A stretch of DNA of 6,298 bases from Candidatus Bipolaricaulota bacterium (GCA_020350845.1 CP070725.1:593348-599645); one strand, 5' to 3'; numbered from the stretch's first letter, positions 1 through 5,892 are shown. The notes: generated by a model from the letters alone, not told the origin. A program made the numbers and translations.

Positions 1-1660
1 CGGCACGGAACGCCCGCGGGAGAGGGCCCTCCGACGTCGGGCGCGGCGCTCCCGCGTCGGCGATCTCACGATCGCCCTTGAGCGACGCGTCCAAGCGCCG
101 ACAGAGCTCGCGCAGAACGCCGGCGTGGCCTTCCTCGTCCCACGCCCCCTGCGACTCGCCGACAAACGCCGTGAAGTCCGCCGCCCGGCGGAGCTCCGTC
201 TCGAGCGCCACATCGAGCAGCGTCCTCGGCAGGATCGCCGCCGGTTCGTGTGCGACCTCCGCCGCGCGCAGCAGCTCCTCCATCCCATGGCGCTCGACCC
301 AGGTTCGAAGACGGGGCATCTCCCCATCGGCCAGATCAGGGAGCGCGCAGAGTGCCGCCGTGAGAACCGCCACCCGCTTCAGCTCCGTCGGGTCGACGAG
401 GTCCGCGAGATCGAGGTCGGTGTGCCAGAATGGATCGCCGTGGCCGAACATGACCGCGGGCCGGTGGAACGGCCGATCGTTGAAGACGAGATGATCGCTC
501 CCTCCCGAAGGGGGGGTCAGCAGCCAATGCATCGCGCGGCGGGTTCCATGAGGAGAGACCATCCTCTCGTCGCCGGCGATCCGGCGAAGCAGTGGGGCGA
601 ACCACGCATTCACGAACCCCGCCACCGATGACGGGACTCGCGAGACACAGAACGGCTGGCCGACGCGTTCGGGGGACTGCCCCACCATGTCCAGATTGAG
701 GGCATACAGCACACGATCGATGAGCTCACGCCGGGCCTCGGCCCAGAACAGCGTCCCGTAGAACTCCGGCACCCACAACAGGCGAACGGTACGGCGCAGT
801 GGGAGTGATCCGCTCTTCGCGAGCCTCCTCAAGGATCGAGCGACCTCGAGCAGGGTGCCGCTCCCCGACGCGTTGTCGTTCGCGGACTGCCGTGGATGGC
901 AGAGGTGTGCCGTGAGCAGCACTTCGCGAAGCTCCGGCTGCAGGCCAGGAAGAGCTGCCTCAAGGACAGGCAGGGGGCCGGCGCCGAGATCCGCGTCAAC
1001 GCTGCCCTTGAGCCGGACGGGGCCGTCGTTGAGCTTGGCGAGCAGATCGTCCGCGATGTGGCGCGAGACGGAGAACGCCAAGGGCATGCCGTGCATCTCC
1101 TCGGCCGTAGGGAAGATGCTGACGTACTGCACGAGATCGTAGTCGATCGCCGCCCGGGCGCCGGTCGGATAGATGACCACAGCCGCCGCGCCGCGGCCGG
1201 CGGAGGCGACGGCATCCTCTCGTGCCCGTCCGTAGGCGAGGGCGAAGCGGCCGCGCAGATCCTTGCCCTCGTAGTCCTCATCGTGAACGCCCTCGCCGAC
1301 GTGCACCAGCTCGCCCTCCGCGAGCCCGCCGGGGGAGTGGGCGACGACCGCCTGAGGAATCTCGTCGAAGCGGACGAGCGTCCGCGGCTCGTCCCCCTGC
1401 AGCTCGAGCACTCCCCCACGAACCGTCCAGTACGGGGGGCTCGTCCAGCCGAGGGCGGCCGACGCACCGTCGGCAGGGTATCGATGGAGCACGGCGTCGA
1501 TCTCCGCTTCCGCAAGGAGCCCTTGAAGCTCCTGTGCCGCGTCGAGCAGCCCGGGCGAGCCTTGGATGCGGTGGTGCTGAGCGATCCGAAGGACGACGTC
1601 CTTGGCGCGCACACCGGAGATCTCACGACCGAGAAGGGTAAGCAGCTGTTCGAGCGTCAT
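1..1660 (-). CDS. M28-type zinc metallopeptidase (aminopeptidase-like), C-terminus cut by window edge
   Basis: The frame is open from an ATG at 1660 down to base 1 without a stop, giving 553 visible codons. GGAGG at 1670-1666 lies 5 nt before the ATG. Residues about 105-165 look like a protease-associated (PA) insert, with GELVHVGEG, DLRGRFALAYG and GAAAVVIYP. The catalytic domain follows, with HLCHP (His252, His255), ANDNASG (Asp262), LWVPEFYGT (Glu299), NLDMVG (Asp324), GGSDH (Asp389) and FWHTD (His413). These match the ordered metal and catalytic positions of M28 and related DUF4910 aminopeptidase-like proteins. No signal peptide or membrane segment is visible, so a cytoplasmic exo- or aminopeptidase is likely; the substrate is unknown. 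One oddity is that a single Glu stands where classical M28 enzymes have a Glu-Glu pair. The tail after about residue 430 is helical-looking and unassigned. The gene lies 63 nt downstream of the WYL regulator in the same direction, but with its own promoter. The family call is firm; the exact activity is not. Confidence 0.9.
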   Translation of the reverse strand, partial: MTLEQLLTLLGREISGVRAKDVVLRIAQHHRIQGSPGLLDAAQELQGLLAEAEIDAVLHRYPADGASAALGWTSPPYWTVRGGVLELQGDEPRTLVRFDEIPQAVVAHSPGGLAEGELVHVGEGVHDEDYEGKDLRGRFALAYGRAREDAVASAGRGAAAVVIYPTGARAAIDYDLVQYVSIFPTAEEMHGMPLAFSVSRHIADDLLAKLNDGPVRLKGSVDADLGAGPLPVLEAALPGLQPELREVLLTAHLCHPRQSANDNASGSGTLLEVARSLRRLAKSGSLPLRRTVRLLWVPEFYGTLFWAEARRELIDRVLYALNLDMVGQSPERVGQPFCVSRVPSSVAGFVNAWFAPLLRRIAGDERMVSPHGTRRAMHWLLTPPSGGSDHLVFNDRPFHRPAVMFGHGDPFWHTDLDLADLVDPTELKRVAVLTAALCALPDLADGEMPRLRTWVERHGMEELLRAAEVAHEPAAILPRTLLDVALETELRRAADFTAFVGESQGAWDEEGHAGVLRELCRRLDASLKGDREIADAGAPRPTSEGPLPRAFRA

Positions 1661-1676
1661 CGGCGCCTCCGCGCGG

Positions 1677-1705
1677 ATTCTAGTCGCGGACTCGAGGGCG
1701 ACCAA
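1677..1705 (-). promoter_or_regulatory. Promoter of the M28 peptidase gene
   Basis: Read on the minus strand, TTGGTC (1705-1700) is followed by exactly 17 nt and TAGAAT (1682-1677), a good match to the housekeeping sigma consensus (-10 five of six). The expected transcription start falls around 1670, at the GGAGG ribosome site, so the leader would be only about 10 nt. It lies in the 63-nt gap between the regulator stop and the peptidase start. Confidence 0.65.
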
Positions 1706-1723
1706 CATGGGGAGGAATCTCGT

Positions 1724-2707
1724 CTAGCGGGGTGACCGTTCCGCGTAGCGCGCCGCCGCCCCGGCGGCGAAGTCCGCCACGGTGAATCTCAGCTCTCTCG
1801 GGGCGAGGACCTCGACGGCGGCGCCGAGGCCGAGAATCCGCTCGCGGGCCTCGTAGATGTGGGCGAACGAGATCCGGGCGCACGACCAGTCCCGCGGGAC
1901 GCTGCAACCCTCGGGCGGCGCGATCTCCTGGAACCGCTCTCCGTGCCTCTCCTGAAGGAGATCGCGCACCTCGGATGCCACGAGAAGGTCGGCCTCGAAC
2001 GACGTACGAGAGGCCTCCTGACGCGCGCACCACCCCTCCCAGCACGCCGCCAGGTCGAACTCGTCAGGGCGCTCGAATCGACGGTCGGTGGCCTCCGCCT
2101 CCACCACTCGTGAGACCGGGTCCACGCGTACGCGACCGTCCTCCCCGAGCCAGACCAGATACCAGGTGCTGACCTTCGCCACCAGCCCGACGGGGGAGAT
2201 GATCCGCTCGCTGAGAATCCCTGTGATCCGGCGGAACACCACGCGGACGAGTCGATCCTCGAGAAGCGCCTGATGGAGTGCCGCGAGATGAGGAACGGGC
2301 TCCGCGGGCAGCACCCAGGGCACGGTATCGATGTGCACCCGCTCCGCGAGACGGATCCCGTCAGCCCTACGCGCCTCGGGGAGCGCTCCCGCGATCTTGA
2401 GCATCGCTCCCCGCAGCGGAGAGCTCAGGCCCAGGTCACGCAGCGGCGCCGGAATCGAGCTGACGAACAGCGCCGAGAGCTCGTCGCCGCTGAGGCTGGT
2501 GAGCCCCGTCCGGAAGTCCTCGTGCAGGTAGCAGCCTCCACCGGGACCGCGCTCCGTGTAGACGGGGAGCCCGGCCACCCGCAGTGCGTAGAGATCCCGG
2601 TAGATGGTGCGCTCGGACACCTCCAGCTCCGCCGCGAGACGGCCTGCGGTCATGCGCCCGCGAGTCTTGAGGAGCATCATCAGCGCAAGAAGTCGATCGG
2701 CACGCAT
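1724..2707 (-). CDS. HTH-WYL domain transcriptional regulator (YafY/DeoR-like)
   Basis: This 327-residue protein is a DNA-binding regulator with a ligand-sensing WYL domain. An N-terminal winged helix-turn-helix spans about residues 1-60, with the recognition segment VSERTIYRDLYAL (30-42) and the wing GPGGGCYL (54-61). The WYL domain covers about 135-210 and contains the literal Trp182-Tyr183-Leu184 motif followed by DPVSRV (196-201). A C-terminal WCX-like region (about 235-325) completes the usual architecture and length. The start was chosen at the second of two adjacent ATGs (2710 and 2707) because GGAGG at 2717-2713 lies 5 nt from it but only 2 nt from the first; a further in-frame ATG at 2737 lies upstream of that ribosome site. 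The gene diverges from the duplicated leader and GyrI-like gene to its right. The nearest inverted repeat begins 34 nt from its start, so autoregulation and control of the neighbour are likely inferences. Confidence 0.92.
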   Translation of the reverse strand: MRADRLLALMMLLKTRGRMTAGRLAAELEVSERTIYRDLYALRVAGLPVYTERGPGGGCYLHEDFRTGLTSLSGDELSALFVSSIPAPLRDLGLSSPLRGAMLKIAGALPEARRADGIRLAERVHIDTVPWVLPAEPVPHLAALHQALLEDRLVRVVFRRITGILSERIISPVGLVAKVSTWYLVWLGEDGRVRVDPVSRVVEAEATDRRFERPDEFDLAACWEGWCARQEASRTSFEADLLVASEVRDLLQERHGERFQEIAPPEGCSVPRDWSCARISFAHIYEARERILGLGAAVEVLAPRELRFTVADFAAGAAARYAERSPR

Positions 2708-2732
2708 CATTCCCTCCTCGGCATCCGCGCCA

Positions 2733-2761
2733 AGCATACCTGACAGAAGATGTCATGAAGA
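2733..2761 (-). promoter_or_regulatory. Possible promoter of the WYL regulator gene
   Basis: On the minus strand, TATGCT (2738-2733) matches four of six -10 positions, 25 nt upstream of the chosen start at 2707. The -35 hexamer at 17-nt spacing is TCTTCA (2761-2756), which is weak. The spacer contains the TGACA-N5-TGTCA inverted repeat, so a bound regulator would cover this promoter. This fits autorepression but is not proven. Confidence 0.3.
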
Positions 2762-2772
2762 GCCGCTAGCCT
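2735..2772 (+). promoter_or_regulatory. Operator/leader copy A: TGACA-N5-TGTCA inverted repeat with conserved downstream block
   Basis: TGACA (2741-2745) and TGTCA (2751-2755) form a perfect 5-bp inverted repeat around a 5-nt spacer, flanked by CATACC to the left and TGAA to the right. Further on, CGCTAGCCTGGAG holds a TANNNT-type -10 candidate, TAGCCT (2767-2772). All of these blocks recur at the same spacing 222 bp downstream (copy B). A dyad of this kind next to a divergent WYL regulator is the expected layout for its operator; the binding assignment is inference. No good -35 hexamer stands 17 nt from TAGCCT, so the promoter is weak or factor-dependent. Confidence 0.55.
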
Positions 2773-2804
2773 GGAGGCCAGGAACCAGGAGAAGGAGGAC
2801 TCGT

Positions 2805-2948
2805 ATGGCGGCTCGCGACCCACAGACCCGCGGTCTCGGCGCCCTCCACGTGGCAGCCGTGCGGGCGCTCGGATGCCTCGAGGAGCGGCGGGTGTGGCGC
2901 AGGGTGCTGCGCCTTTCGGTACACGCATGGGGACCTCCCGTCGCGTGA
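2805..2948 (+). pseudogene. 47-residue ORF, probable truncated duplicate of the GyrI-like gene
   Basis: The ATG at 2805 follows GGAGG (2794-2798) by 6 nt, and the frame ends at TGA 2946-2948. Aligned from the start without gaps to the GyrI-like protein encoded at 3027, the first 37 residues share about ten identities (Met1, Asp5, Leu11, Val16, Ala17, Gly23, Glu27, Trp31, Leu35, Arg36), with conservative changes at 4, 14, 18, 32, 34 and 37. The rest of the roughly 156-residue domain is missing, because copy B of the operator begins eight bases after the stop. It therefore cannot fold as a complete GyrI-like domain. I read it as a remnant of partial tandem duplication, transcribed from copy A. 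The frame is intact and the ribosome site strong, so a functional small protein or leader peptide remains possible. Confidence 0.5.
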
Positions 2949-2956
2949 GGATAGCA

Positions 2957-2994
2957 CATACCTGACAGGAGATGTCCTGAAACGACGCTACGGT
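2957..2994 (+). promoter_or_regulatory. Operator/leader copy B upstream of the GyrI-like gene
   Basis: TGACA (2963-2967), GGAGA, then TGTCC (2973-2977) repeat the copy A dyad with one change in the right arm, leaving GACA-N5-TGTC. CATACC precedes it and TGAA follows, as in copy A. CGCTACGGTGGAG follows, with TACGGT (2989-2994) as a TANNNT -10 candidate. The ATG of the GyrI-like gene stands 64 nt from the start of the dyad, as in copy A. It is likely the regulatory site of that gene. The imperfect right arm may mean weaker regulator binding than at copy A. Confidence 0.55.
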
Positions 2995-3026
2995 GGAGTC
3001 ACCCAGGAGCAGCACAGGAGGATGCA

Positions 3027-3497
3027 ATGACGCTGAAAGACGTTCGGATCGTGGAGCTTCCGCCGATGCGCGTGGCGAGCGCGCTTGGCTTCGGCACGCA
3101 GCCGGAGGAACAGGCATGGAAGATGATCCTTCGCTTTGCCGCCGACAAGGGGATCGATCTCGATGCCGAGGAGGTCCAGACGTTTGGCTTCAACAACCCG
3201 AATCCGTCGCCGGGCAACGAGAACTACGGCTACGAGATCTGGCTTCCGGTCGGCTCCGACACCGAGGCGGCCCCTCCGGTGGAGATCAAGGAGTTCGCCG
3301 GCGGCACGTACGCGGTGACGGGGTTCACCGGTCTCTCGCAAATCGGACGGGTGTGGAAGGAACTCGTGGCGTGGTTCGAGGGCTCGCCGTACACCCAGCC
3401 CCCGAACTGGCACCAGTGCCTCGAGGCGCTTCTCAACCCGCTGGAGACCGATCCGGAGAAGTACGTGTTCGAGCTCTACCTCCCTGTGGCGGAGTAG
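3027..3497 (+). CDS. GyrI-like / AraC effector-binding-type small-molecule-binding protein
   Basis: This stand-alone 156-residue domain belongs to the GyrI-like (AraC effector-binding, SHV2-fold) group. Two repeats of the fold are visible. The first starts VRIVELPPMRVASALGFG (6-23) and runs through a helix (about 27-42) to FGFNNPNP (53-60) and NYGYEIWLPV (66-75). The second starts VEIKEFAGGTYAV (85-97), with helix IGRVWKELVAWF (106-117), and ends FELYLPV (148-154). The central YGYE-W and C-terminal E-Y-LPV strands are typical of the family; Glu70 and Glu149 are candidate pocket residues. Relatives bind hydrophobic or cationic drugs, inhibit gyrase, or hydrolyse cyclopropanoid toxins; which applies here cannot be seen. 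No DNA-binding domain, signal peptide or membrane segment is present, so it is cytoplasmic. AGGAGGA at 3016-3022 lies 4 nt before the ATG. The leader carries operator copy B, and a divergent WYL regulator lies nearby, so it is probably induced by a ligand of that regulator. Confidence 0.85.
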   Translation: MTLKDVRIVELPPMRVASALGFGTQPEEQAWKMILRFAADKGIDLDAEEVQTFGFNNPNPSPGNENYGYEIWLPVGSDTEAAPPVEIKEFAGGTYAVTGFTGLSQIGRVWKELVAWFEGSPYTQPPNWHQCLEALLNPLETDPEKYVFELYLPVAE

Positions 3498-3534
3498 CTC
3501 CCCGGAGCTTCCGTCTCCGCAGCGCCCCGGGCCC

Positions 3535-3567
3535 GCGCGGCCGGTCGATCCCCGCGACCGGCCGCGC
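3535..3567 (+). terminator. Strong GC hairpin, probable terminator after the GyrI-like gene
   Basis: GCGCGGCCGGTCG (3535-3547) pairs perfectly over 13 bp with CGACCGGCCGCGC (3555-3567) across a 7-nt loop. It begins 38 nt after the stop codon at 3497 and precedes the next promoter at 3599. No T tract follows, so termination would be of the tract-less type. It may work in both directions. Confidence 0.65.
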
Positions 3568-3598
3568 CGTGCCCTTCGCCCTTCGGGACAGCCGCGGA

Positions 3599-3627
3599 TT
3601 GCCGCGCAAACAAGGGACGCGTAGGAT
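3599..3627 (+). promoter_or_regulatory. Promoter of the first permease gene
   Basis: TTGCCG (3599-3604), 17 nt and TAGGAT (3622-3627) fit a housekeeping promoter. It sits between the hairpin at 3535-3567 and the start codon at 3657, leaving a leader of about 22 nt that contains GGAGGG. The same -10 hexamer and spacing recur before the second permease. Confidence 0.6.
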
Positions 3628-3656
3628 CGCTTCTCGCAGGAGACGGAGGGCGCGCG

Positions 3657-4931
3657 ATGCACGGGACAACAGTGCGAAGTCTGGCGTTCGCTGCCCGTCG
3701 AGCCCTGTGGTACGCCGTCGTCTTCTCCGTCGTCTCGTTTGCGTTGTTCGCGCTCCTCCACGCTCTGGCGGGAGACCAGTTTGCGCCCCCCGGGCACAAG
3801 CGCTCGGACGTCGAGTCCGAGCGCGCCGCCGAGCAACGCGTCCGCTGGGGGCTCGACCGTCCTCTCGTCAGTCGCTTCCTCACATGGGCGGGCGCGTCGG
3901 TCCGGCTCGGTTTCGGCGTCTCCATCTGGAGCATGGAGCCTGCGGATGCGTACTGGTGGGACGCGGAGAGATTCAATGTGCGAGCCCAGATGGAAGGATC
4001 CCTGGTCATCGTCGGGGCGACCCTGCTGCTCGTATGGCTCCTCGCCGCTCCCCTCGGAGCGACGACCGGCCTCCGCCAAGGAGGGTTCGGCGACGGGGCA
4101 GTGCGGTGGCTCACCCGGTGGTGCGCGTCGTTCCCGGGCTTCCTCGTCGCCGCCGGTCTGCTCGTCTGCCTCTCTCTCGCGTTCCACTCAAGGGCGCTCG
4201 GACTCCGCTTCGACACCCCGCACGCCCCGTATCGGCTGTGGCCCGCACCCCTTCTCGGGATCGCCGCCCGTGTCGGCTGGCAGGGCCTCGTCGCTGCTCT
4301 CGTGCTCGTGGTTCCTCTCCTCGCGCGGGCCCTCGCCCACGTGCGTGATACCGTTCGACGCCCGGAGCGGATGGAAGCACTTCGCGCCCACGAGGCGCGT
4401 GGCGCCTCCCCAAGGAGGTCCGCCCTGCGCGTCGGCCTGCGGCCGGCGCTTCGCCGACTCGCAGAGGAGCTTCCTCGCGACCTCCAATGGCTCCTCGTCG
4501 CATCCATTGTCGGCTCCGATCTCTTCGGATGGCCGGCCATGGGGCGTTTCCTCGCCTCGGTGCTCCCGCGGGACGCCCACGGCGGGCTCGTCCTCTCCGC
4601 CCTTCTGTGGTACACGGGGCTGCTCCTCGCGGCCCACCTGACAAGCGACGTCCTGGTCTACGTCCTCTCCCCGACGAAGGTGAAGCCCGCGCCGGGTCCC
4701 CGATCCTTGTCAAGGCATCCCGCACCGCCTAGGATGCGCGGGAACGGGAGGCTCCTGAGGGACGAACGAAAGGCGATACTCGATGACCGCGTTGCGCTTC
4801 CTCGCTCGCCGGACGGCCTGGGCGGCGCTCGTCTACGTCGCCGCCGCCCTGATCATGTTCACCGCTCTCGTTCTCGCGAGCGGCGACCTCTTCTCCGCGA
4901 ACCGCCCCGCGCCCGCGTCGTCGGGCAGTGA
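3657..4931 (+). CDS. OppB-like ABC transporter permease; 3' end doubtful (suspected frameshift near 4670)
   Basis: This is an inner-membrane permease of the dipeptide/oligopeptide/nickel (OppB/DppB) class. The first helix is at about residues 16-38, followed by the OppB-type outside segment WGLDRPLVSRFLTWAGASVRLGFG (64-87). Five more helices lie near 113-136, 157-176, 201-228, 275-292 and 308-335. The EAA-type loop that docks on the ATPase is EALRAHEARGASPRR (240-254), with RPAL following, and SDLFGWPAMGRFL (287-299) matches the family's terminal signature. GGAGGG at 3645-3650 lies 6 nt before the ATG. OppB proteins normally end just after the last helix, about residue 340 here. This frame instead continues with an Arg/Pro-rich tail and overlaps the next gene by 149 nt. 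Removing one C from CCCC at 4669-4672 gives a stop at 4681-4683, right at the expected end. The family call is firm; the stop position is not. No cognate ATPase or binding-protein gene is visible. Confidence 0.8.
   Translation: MHGTTVRSLAFAARRALWYAVVFSVVSFALFALLHALAGDQFAPPGHKRSDVESERAAEQRVRWGLDRPLVSRFLTWAGASVRLGFGVSIWSMEPADAYWWDAERFNVRAQMEGSLVIVGATLLLVWLLAAPLGATTGLRQGGFGDGAVRWLTRWCASFPGFLVAAGLLVCLSLAFHSRALGLRFDTPHAPYRLWPAPLLGIAARVGWQGLVAALVLVVPLLARALAHVRDTVRRPERMEALRAHEARGASPRRSALRVGLRPALRRLAEELPRDLQWLLVASIVGSDLFGWPAMGRFLASVLPRDAHGGLVLSALLWYTGLLLAAHLTSDVLVYVLSPTKVKPAPGPRSLSRHPAPPRMRGNGRLLRDERKAILDDRVALPRSPDGLGGARLRRRRPDHVHRSRSRERRPLLREPPRARVVGQ
4707..4735 (+). promoter_or_regulatory. Promoter of the second permease gene
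   Basis: TTGTCA (4707-4712), 17 nt and TAGGAT (4730-4735) give a strong housekeeping match, with the same -10 hexamer as the promoter before the first permease. It lies 47 nt before the start codon at 4783. It falls inside the doubtful 3' tail of the first permease frame, which suggests that this tail is really intergenic. Confidence 0.65.
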
Positions 4932-5892
4932 GACGACGAAGGAGACGCTCCGTCCCTCCTTCTTCGTCGGCTTCGCACGCTGGTTCGCGGCGGTCCTCAC
5001 GGGACGCTTCGGCACCTCTCCGTTCGATCCCGATCCCCGCGCGGCGGATGCGCTCTCCCTTCCTCCGTGGAATCACCTCATCACGCCGAGCACTCCCCTC
5101 TGGAGCCTTCTCGTCATCGGCACGGCGATCCTCCTCGCATTGGGGGTAGGGGTCGTCCTCGGGGGCCTCTCCGCCGTGCGCAGCGGAGGGCTGTGGGAGG
5201 GCGTTCACCGCTGGCGGATGCGCATCGCCTCCGCCGTGCCCGGCTTCTTGTGGGCCGTCGGCCTGCTCGTGCTTGCGTCGCTCCTCTTCCACGACGGCCG
5301 ACTGGGCCTGCGGATCGAGCTCCAGCGTACGGTCTACGGGCCGATCGCGGCGTGGCCCGCCGCGTCACTCGACGGGGCGGCGGGCATCCTCTGGCGCGTC
5401 GTCCTTTCGTGGCTCATCGTCGCCTTCCCCTACTCCGTTCTCGTTGCGCGACGTGTGCGCAAGGCGGCGCGGGGCGTCCTCGGCGGCGGTGCATTGCGGC
5501 TTGCGCGGGCCGGAGGCAGTTCTTCGCGACGGCGCTTTCTGCGCACCGTGGTCCGGCCGTCGCTCGCGGCGGCTCTCGGAACCGTGCCCGCCGGCGTCCA
5601 GCTCGTGCTCGCCGGCTCCCTCGTGGGAGCACGCGTTCTCGGGCTTCCGACGTTGTCCCGGATCTTCCTCTACGCGTTCACGCTGCAGAGCCTGAGGATC
5701 ATCCTGTCGATCCTCATGTTCTATCTCACGGTCTATGTCGTCTTCCGCCTGCTTGCAGAGGCGGCGGCCTTCGCGGCCGATCCTCGCGCACGCGGCGCCG
5801 CGGCAGCGGGCCCGATCGCACCCACCGCTGCGATGCGGAGAGCGCGATGGGGGGACCGCATCCCACGTAGAAGAGGACTGCTACGAGCGTGA
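4783..5892 (+). CDS. Second OppB-like ABC transporter permease
   Basis: This 369-residue integral membrane protein has the same layout as its upstream neighbour. Helix 1 is at about 12-33, a long polar outside segment spans 34-105, and further helices lie near 106-130, 150-170, 201-222, 267-286 and 302-325. The EAA-type loop is ALRLARAGGSSSRRRFL (237-253), followed by VVRPSL, and GARVLGLPTLSRIFL (282-296) replaces the family's usual F-G-x-P-G-x-G-R element. The long first outside loop makes it OppB-like, not the expected OppC partner. The EAA loop and first loop are both divergent. A weak ribosome site, AAAGG (4769-4773), lies 9 nt before the ATG. A roughly 40-residue Ala/Arg-rich tail follows the last helix. 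It probably pairs with the preceding permease to form the channel of an importer; the substrate is unknown, and the ATPases must be encoded elsewhere or outside the window. Confidence 0.82.
   Translation: MTALRFLARRTAWAALVYVAAALIMFTALVLASGDLFSANRPAPASSGSETTKETLRPSFFVGFARWFAAVLTGRFGTSPFDPDPRAADALSLPPWNHLITPSTPLWSLLVIGTAILLALGVGVVLGGLSAVRSGGLWEGVHRWRMRIASAVPGFLWAVGLLVLASLLFHDGRLGLRIELQRTVYGPIAAWPAASLDGAAGILWRVVLSWLIVAFPYSVLVARRVRKAARGVLGGGALRLARAGGSSSRRRFLRTVVRPSLAAALGTVPAGVQLVLAGSLVGARVLGLPTLSRIFLYAFTLQSLRIILSILMFYLTVYVVFRLLAEAAAFAADPRARGAAAAGPIAPTAAMRRARWGDRIPRRRGLLRA

Larger units (their letters stand above)
2735..3178 (+). repeat. Diverged tandem duplication of a 222-bp unit (2735-2956 and 2957-3178)
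   Basis: Operator, TANNNT block, TGGAG, ribosome site and ATG occur twice with the same internal distances: inverted repeat to ATG is 64 nt in both, and TGGAG to ATG is 33 nt in both. The offset is 222 bp throughout. The operator core is nearly identical (CATACCTGACA and AGATGTC shared). The coding part has drifted, but the encoded peptides still align without gaps. The second unit abuts the first with no spacer, as expected if the promoter and first 50 or so codons of the GyrI-like gene were duplicated in tandem and then diverged. Unit boundaries are approximate. Confidence 0.55.

Noticed and set aside
896..1735. Plus-strand open frame of 279 codons opposite the peptidase
   Set aside because: The minus strand here encodes an M28-type protein with all motifs in order. 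The plus frame has no recognisable motif or ribosome site and is a shadow.
2708..2737. Earlier in-frame ATG starts for the WYL regulator (2737 and 2710)
   Set aside because: The ribosome site at 2717-2713 lies downstream of 2737 and only 2 nt from 2710. The ATG at 2707 has proper spacing and gives the usual family N-terminus.
2273..2743. Plus-strand frame opposite the WYL regulator
   Set aside because: The HTH and WYL motifs are unmistakable on the minus strand, and this frame shows no pattern of its own.
2770..2782. Small inverted repeat CCTGG-AGG-CCAGG in leader A
   Set aside because: Only 5 bp with a 3-nt loop, and not conserved in leader B, so probably chance in GC-rich DNA.
2741..2977. 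Two similar palindromes as a start of a CRISPR array
   Set aside because: Only two copies, and the intervening 200 bp is a leader plus an ORF homologous between units, not spacer-sized unique DNA.
2988..4187. Long minus-strand open frame (399 codons) opposite the GyrI-like gene and first permease
   Set aside because: Composition is Arg/Glu/Gly-rich without domain pattern, it crosses two well-supported plus-strand genes and a hairpin, and it is expected as an antisense shadow in high-GC DNA.
3476..4725. Other minus-strand frames opposite the first permease (379 and 204 codons)
   Set aside because: Both are Arg/Ser/Pro-rich with no membrane segments or motifs. The plus-strand permease explains the DNA.
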